Shown: piece by piece, positions 38,981 to 40,141 of the stretch
How the letters are laid out: each line of letters starts with the position of its first letter
How positions within the stretch are numbered: position 1 is the stretch's first letter
Source: Streptomyces adelaidensis
Lineage (GTDB): Bacteria; Actinomycetota; Actinomycetes; Streptomycetales; Streptomycetaceae
Length of the DNA: 40,141 bases
Direction of reading: 5' to 3'
Assembly (NCBI RefSeq): GCF_016598475.1
Contig: NZ_JAEMUX010000076.1
Location: forward strand, 1 to 40,141
The notes under the pieces: generated by a model
Told to the model about the DNA's origin: nothing
Seen by the model: only the letters and a program-made list of their open reading frames with translations
Database searches by the model: none
Made by a program: the position numbers and the translations under genes

Positions 38981-40141
38981 TCATCGCATCCGCACCGCCC
39001 GGTTCATCGCCTCCGCCGCCAGGTTGATCGCCGCCTCGCGGGTCTCCTGGCCCAGCAGCGTGGTACGGATGGGGCCGCCCTGGGCGAGGTGGCGGTCGTA
39101 GGGGACGGGGACGACATGGACGCCGGACTCCTTGAGGTGGGCGACGGCCGCCTCGCGGTCCAGCGTGACGTCGGGCGAGCCGGCGCTCAGCGCGACGACG
39201 GTCGAGCCGAGCGCGGAGTGCGGCAACTGGCCGAGCCAGTCCAGGACCTGCCGGGTGCCGTTGACACCCTCGGCGGTCATCGGCGCGACGATCACCCGCG
39301 CGTGGGCCGTGTCCATCGCCGTACGGGCCACCTCGCCCGGCAGCGTCTCGCAGTCCACCACGGTCACCGCGAAGTAGCGCCGCAGGGCGAGCGTCACCGT
39401 GCGGTATGTACGGATGTCCAGCGGGGCCCCGACCCGGCCCTGGCTGGCGGGCAGCAGCCAGCCGCCGTCCGACACCGGCACCAAGTACCCGGTGACATCG
39501 GTGAGTTGCATCGCAGGGTTCAGAATCTGTGCGAGATCGGCCGCCGCCCAGCGCACCGAGTCGGCCCCCATCCGCACCGGCAGCGTGCCGAGCGCCGCGT
39601 CCGCCTCCATCGTGAGCACCGGGTCGTGCCGGTAGTGGTTGAACGTCCGCCCCAGCAGCGCGGTCATCGTCGACTTCCCGACCCCGCCCCGGATCGACGT
39701 CACGGCGATCACCCGCCCCGTCGTCACCGGCTGCTGCAACTCCCGAGCGATCCGCGTCTCCTCGGCCACGTCCTGCGCGGCCGAGGAAGCCAGCTTCCGA
39801 ATCGAACGCCCCGTCCGCCGAGCCACCGAGTCCCCATGCTGCGGCCGCCCCAGCGCGTGCGCCAGCCGGGGATCGATCGTGGGAACGGACTCGGGGGTAC
39901 GGCCGGGGGACTGGGGCACACGTGAACCCCGGGGCACGGGCGCGGCCGGGGAGACCCCGGGGCCGGGACGGGGGTCGGCGCCGGCGCCGGGCTGTGCGGG
40001 CTGCGCGGGATCACCCGGGCGCCCCGGATCAGCCGGCGAGCCCGGCGGCTGCGCGGCGGCGGCCCGGGGGTGACCTGCGTGAGGGCCTACGGCGGGCACG
40101 ACGGGATCGGGCATGGGCGGCGCCGGTACGACACCTCGCAC
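38981..40141 (-). CDS. ParA/MinD-like ATPase of the type VII secretion locus (5' end at window edge)
   Basis: A protein of at least 386 residues with a 120-residue Pro/Ala/Gly-rich N-terminus and a C-terminal SIMIBI ATPase domain. The P-loop is S-I-R-G-G-V-G-K-S-T, in which the first lysine of the usual ParA K-G-G-V-G-K motif is Arg. It is followed by D-A-A-L-G-T-L-P, V-V-D-C-E-T-L-P and V-I-V-A-P-M-T-A-E-G. Similar proteins sit in ESX loci of mycobacteria (EspI-like) and Streptomyces. A GTG lies at the very edge (40141), so the real start may be outside the window or further in. It ends 37 nt before eccC. Confidence 0.82.
   Translation of the reverse strand: MRGVVPAPPMPDPVVPAVGPHAGHPRAAAAQPPGSPADPGRPGDPAQPAQPGAGADPRPGPGVSPAAPVPRGSRVPQSPGRTPESVPTIDPRLAHALGRPQHGDSVARRTGRSIRKLASSAAQDVAEETRIARELQQPVTTGRVIAVTSIRGGVGKSTMTALLGRTFNHYRHDPVLTMEADAALGTLPVRMGADSVRWAAADLAQILNPAMQLTDVTGYLVPVSDGGWLLPASQGRVGAPLDIRTYRTVTLALRRYFAVTVVDCETLPGEVARTAMDTAHARVIVAPMTAEGVNGTRQVLDWLGQLPHSALGSTVVALSAGSPDVTLDREAAVAHLKESGVHVVPVPYDRHLAQGGPIRTTLLGQETREAAINLAAEAMNRAVRMR

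Noticed and set aside
35683..39027. Very long plus-strand open frame opposite eccC
   Set aside because: Its composition (Arg/Gly/His/Pro-rich, no domain) is the usual antisense shadow of a GC-rich gene. The minus-strand EccC motifs are unmistakable.

Overview
This is about 40 kb of very GC-rich DNA with strong G/C third-position bias, GTG starts, ATGA/GTGA start-stop overlaps and families typical of Streptomyces: an XRE/DUF397 pair with a divergent HATPase, an ECF sigma factor of the ECF41 type, CsbD, a streptogrisin-like protease and a Streptomyces-style type VII secretion locus. I call it a Streptomyces (or close relative) chromosome. I saw no rRNA, tRNA or CRISPR.

Layout. 0.2-7 kb: an S51 peptidase, the 3' remnant of a short-chain dehydrogenase, an MHYT membrane sensor, a TIM-barrel sugar isomerase, and a minus-strand redox operon (haem-oxygenase-like diiron protein, N5-glutamine-type methyltransferase, CDGSH iron-sulfur protein, FAD oxidoreductase with a Rieske domain). 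7-8.5 kb: CsbD, a small secreted protein, and two tandem-repeat arrays (22-bp and 25-bp units). 8.5-12.9 kb: a LacI-type regulator with a divergent, translationally coupled three-gene carbohydrate operon (Gfo/Idh/MocA oxidoreductase, DUF993 protein, sugar-phosphate isomerase). 12.9-16.4 kb: an unusual insert holding a compact minus-strand operon, hemB-like, methyltransferase, hemC-like. It is followed by an AraC gene remnant and a 603-bp partial second copy of the sugar isomerase, so the insert is bracketed by a direct repeat. The HemB-like protein keeps the zinc cysteines of porphobilinogen synthase but has lost both catalytic lysines. This is the best candidate in the window for an undescribed pathway.

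16.5-25.5 kb: secreted protease, AraC regulator, DUF397 and XRE genes with a divergent HATPase, an exported protein of unknown function, a barstar-like inhibitor, an NDH-2-like flavoprotein with its ECF41-type sigma factor, and a small membrane protein. 25.5-27.5 kb: two proline-rich genes, one encoding a cell-surface protein with a poly-proline stalk and NGGTD repeats. 27.7-31.9 kb: a ferric-type ABC importer (binding lipoprotein, fused permease, ATPase). 31.9-33.1 kb: a long structured leader with a possible leader peptide, ahead of a MerR/BldC-like regulator. 33.2-40.1 kb: part of a type VII secretion cluster (DUF6177, EccC, ParA-like ATPase) that runs off the right edge.

All assignments come from reading motifs. 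No database search was run.
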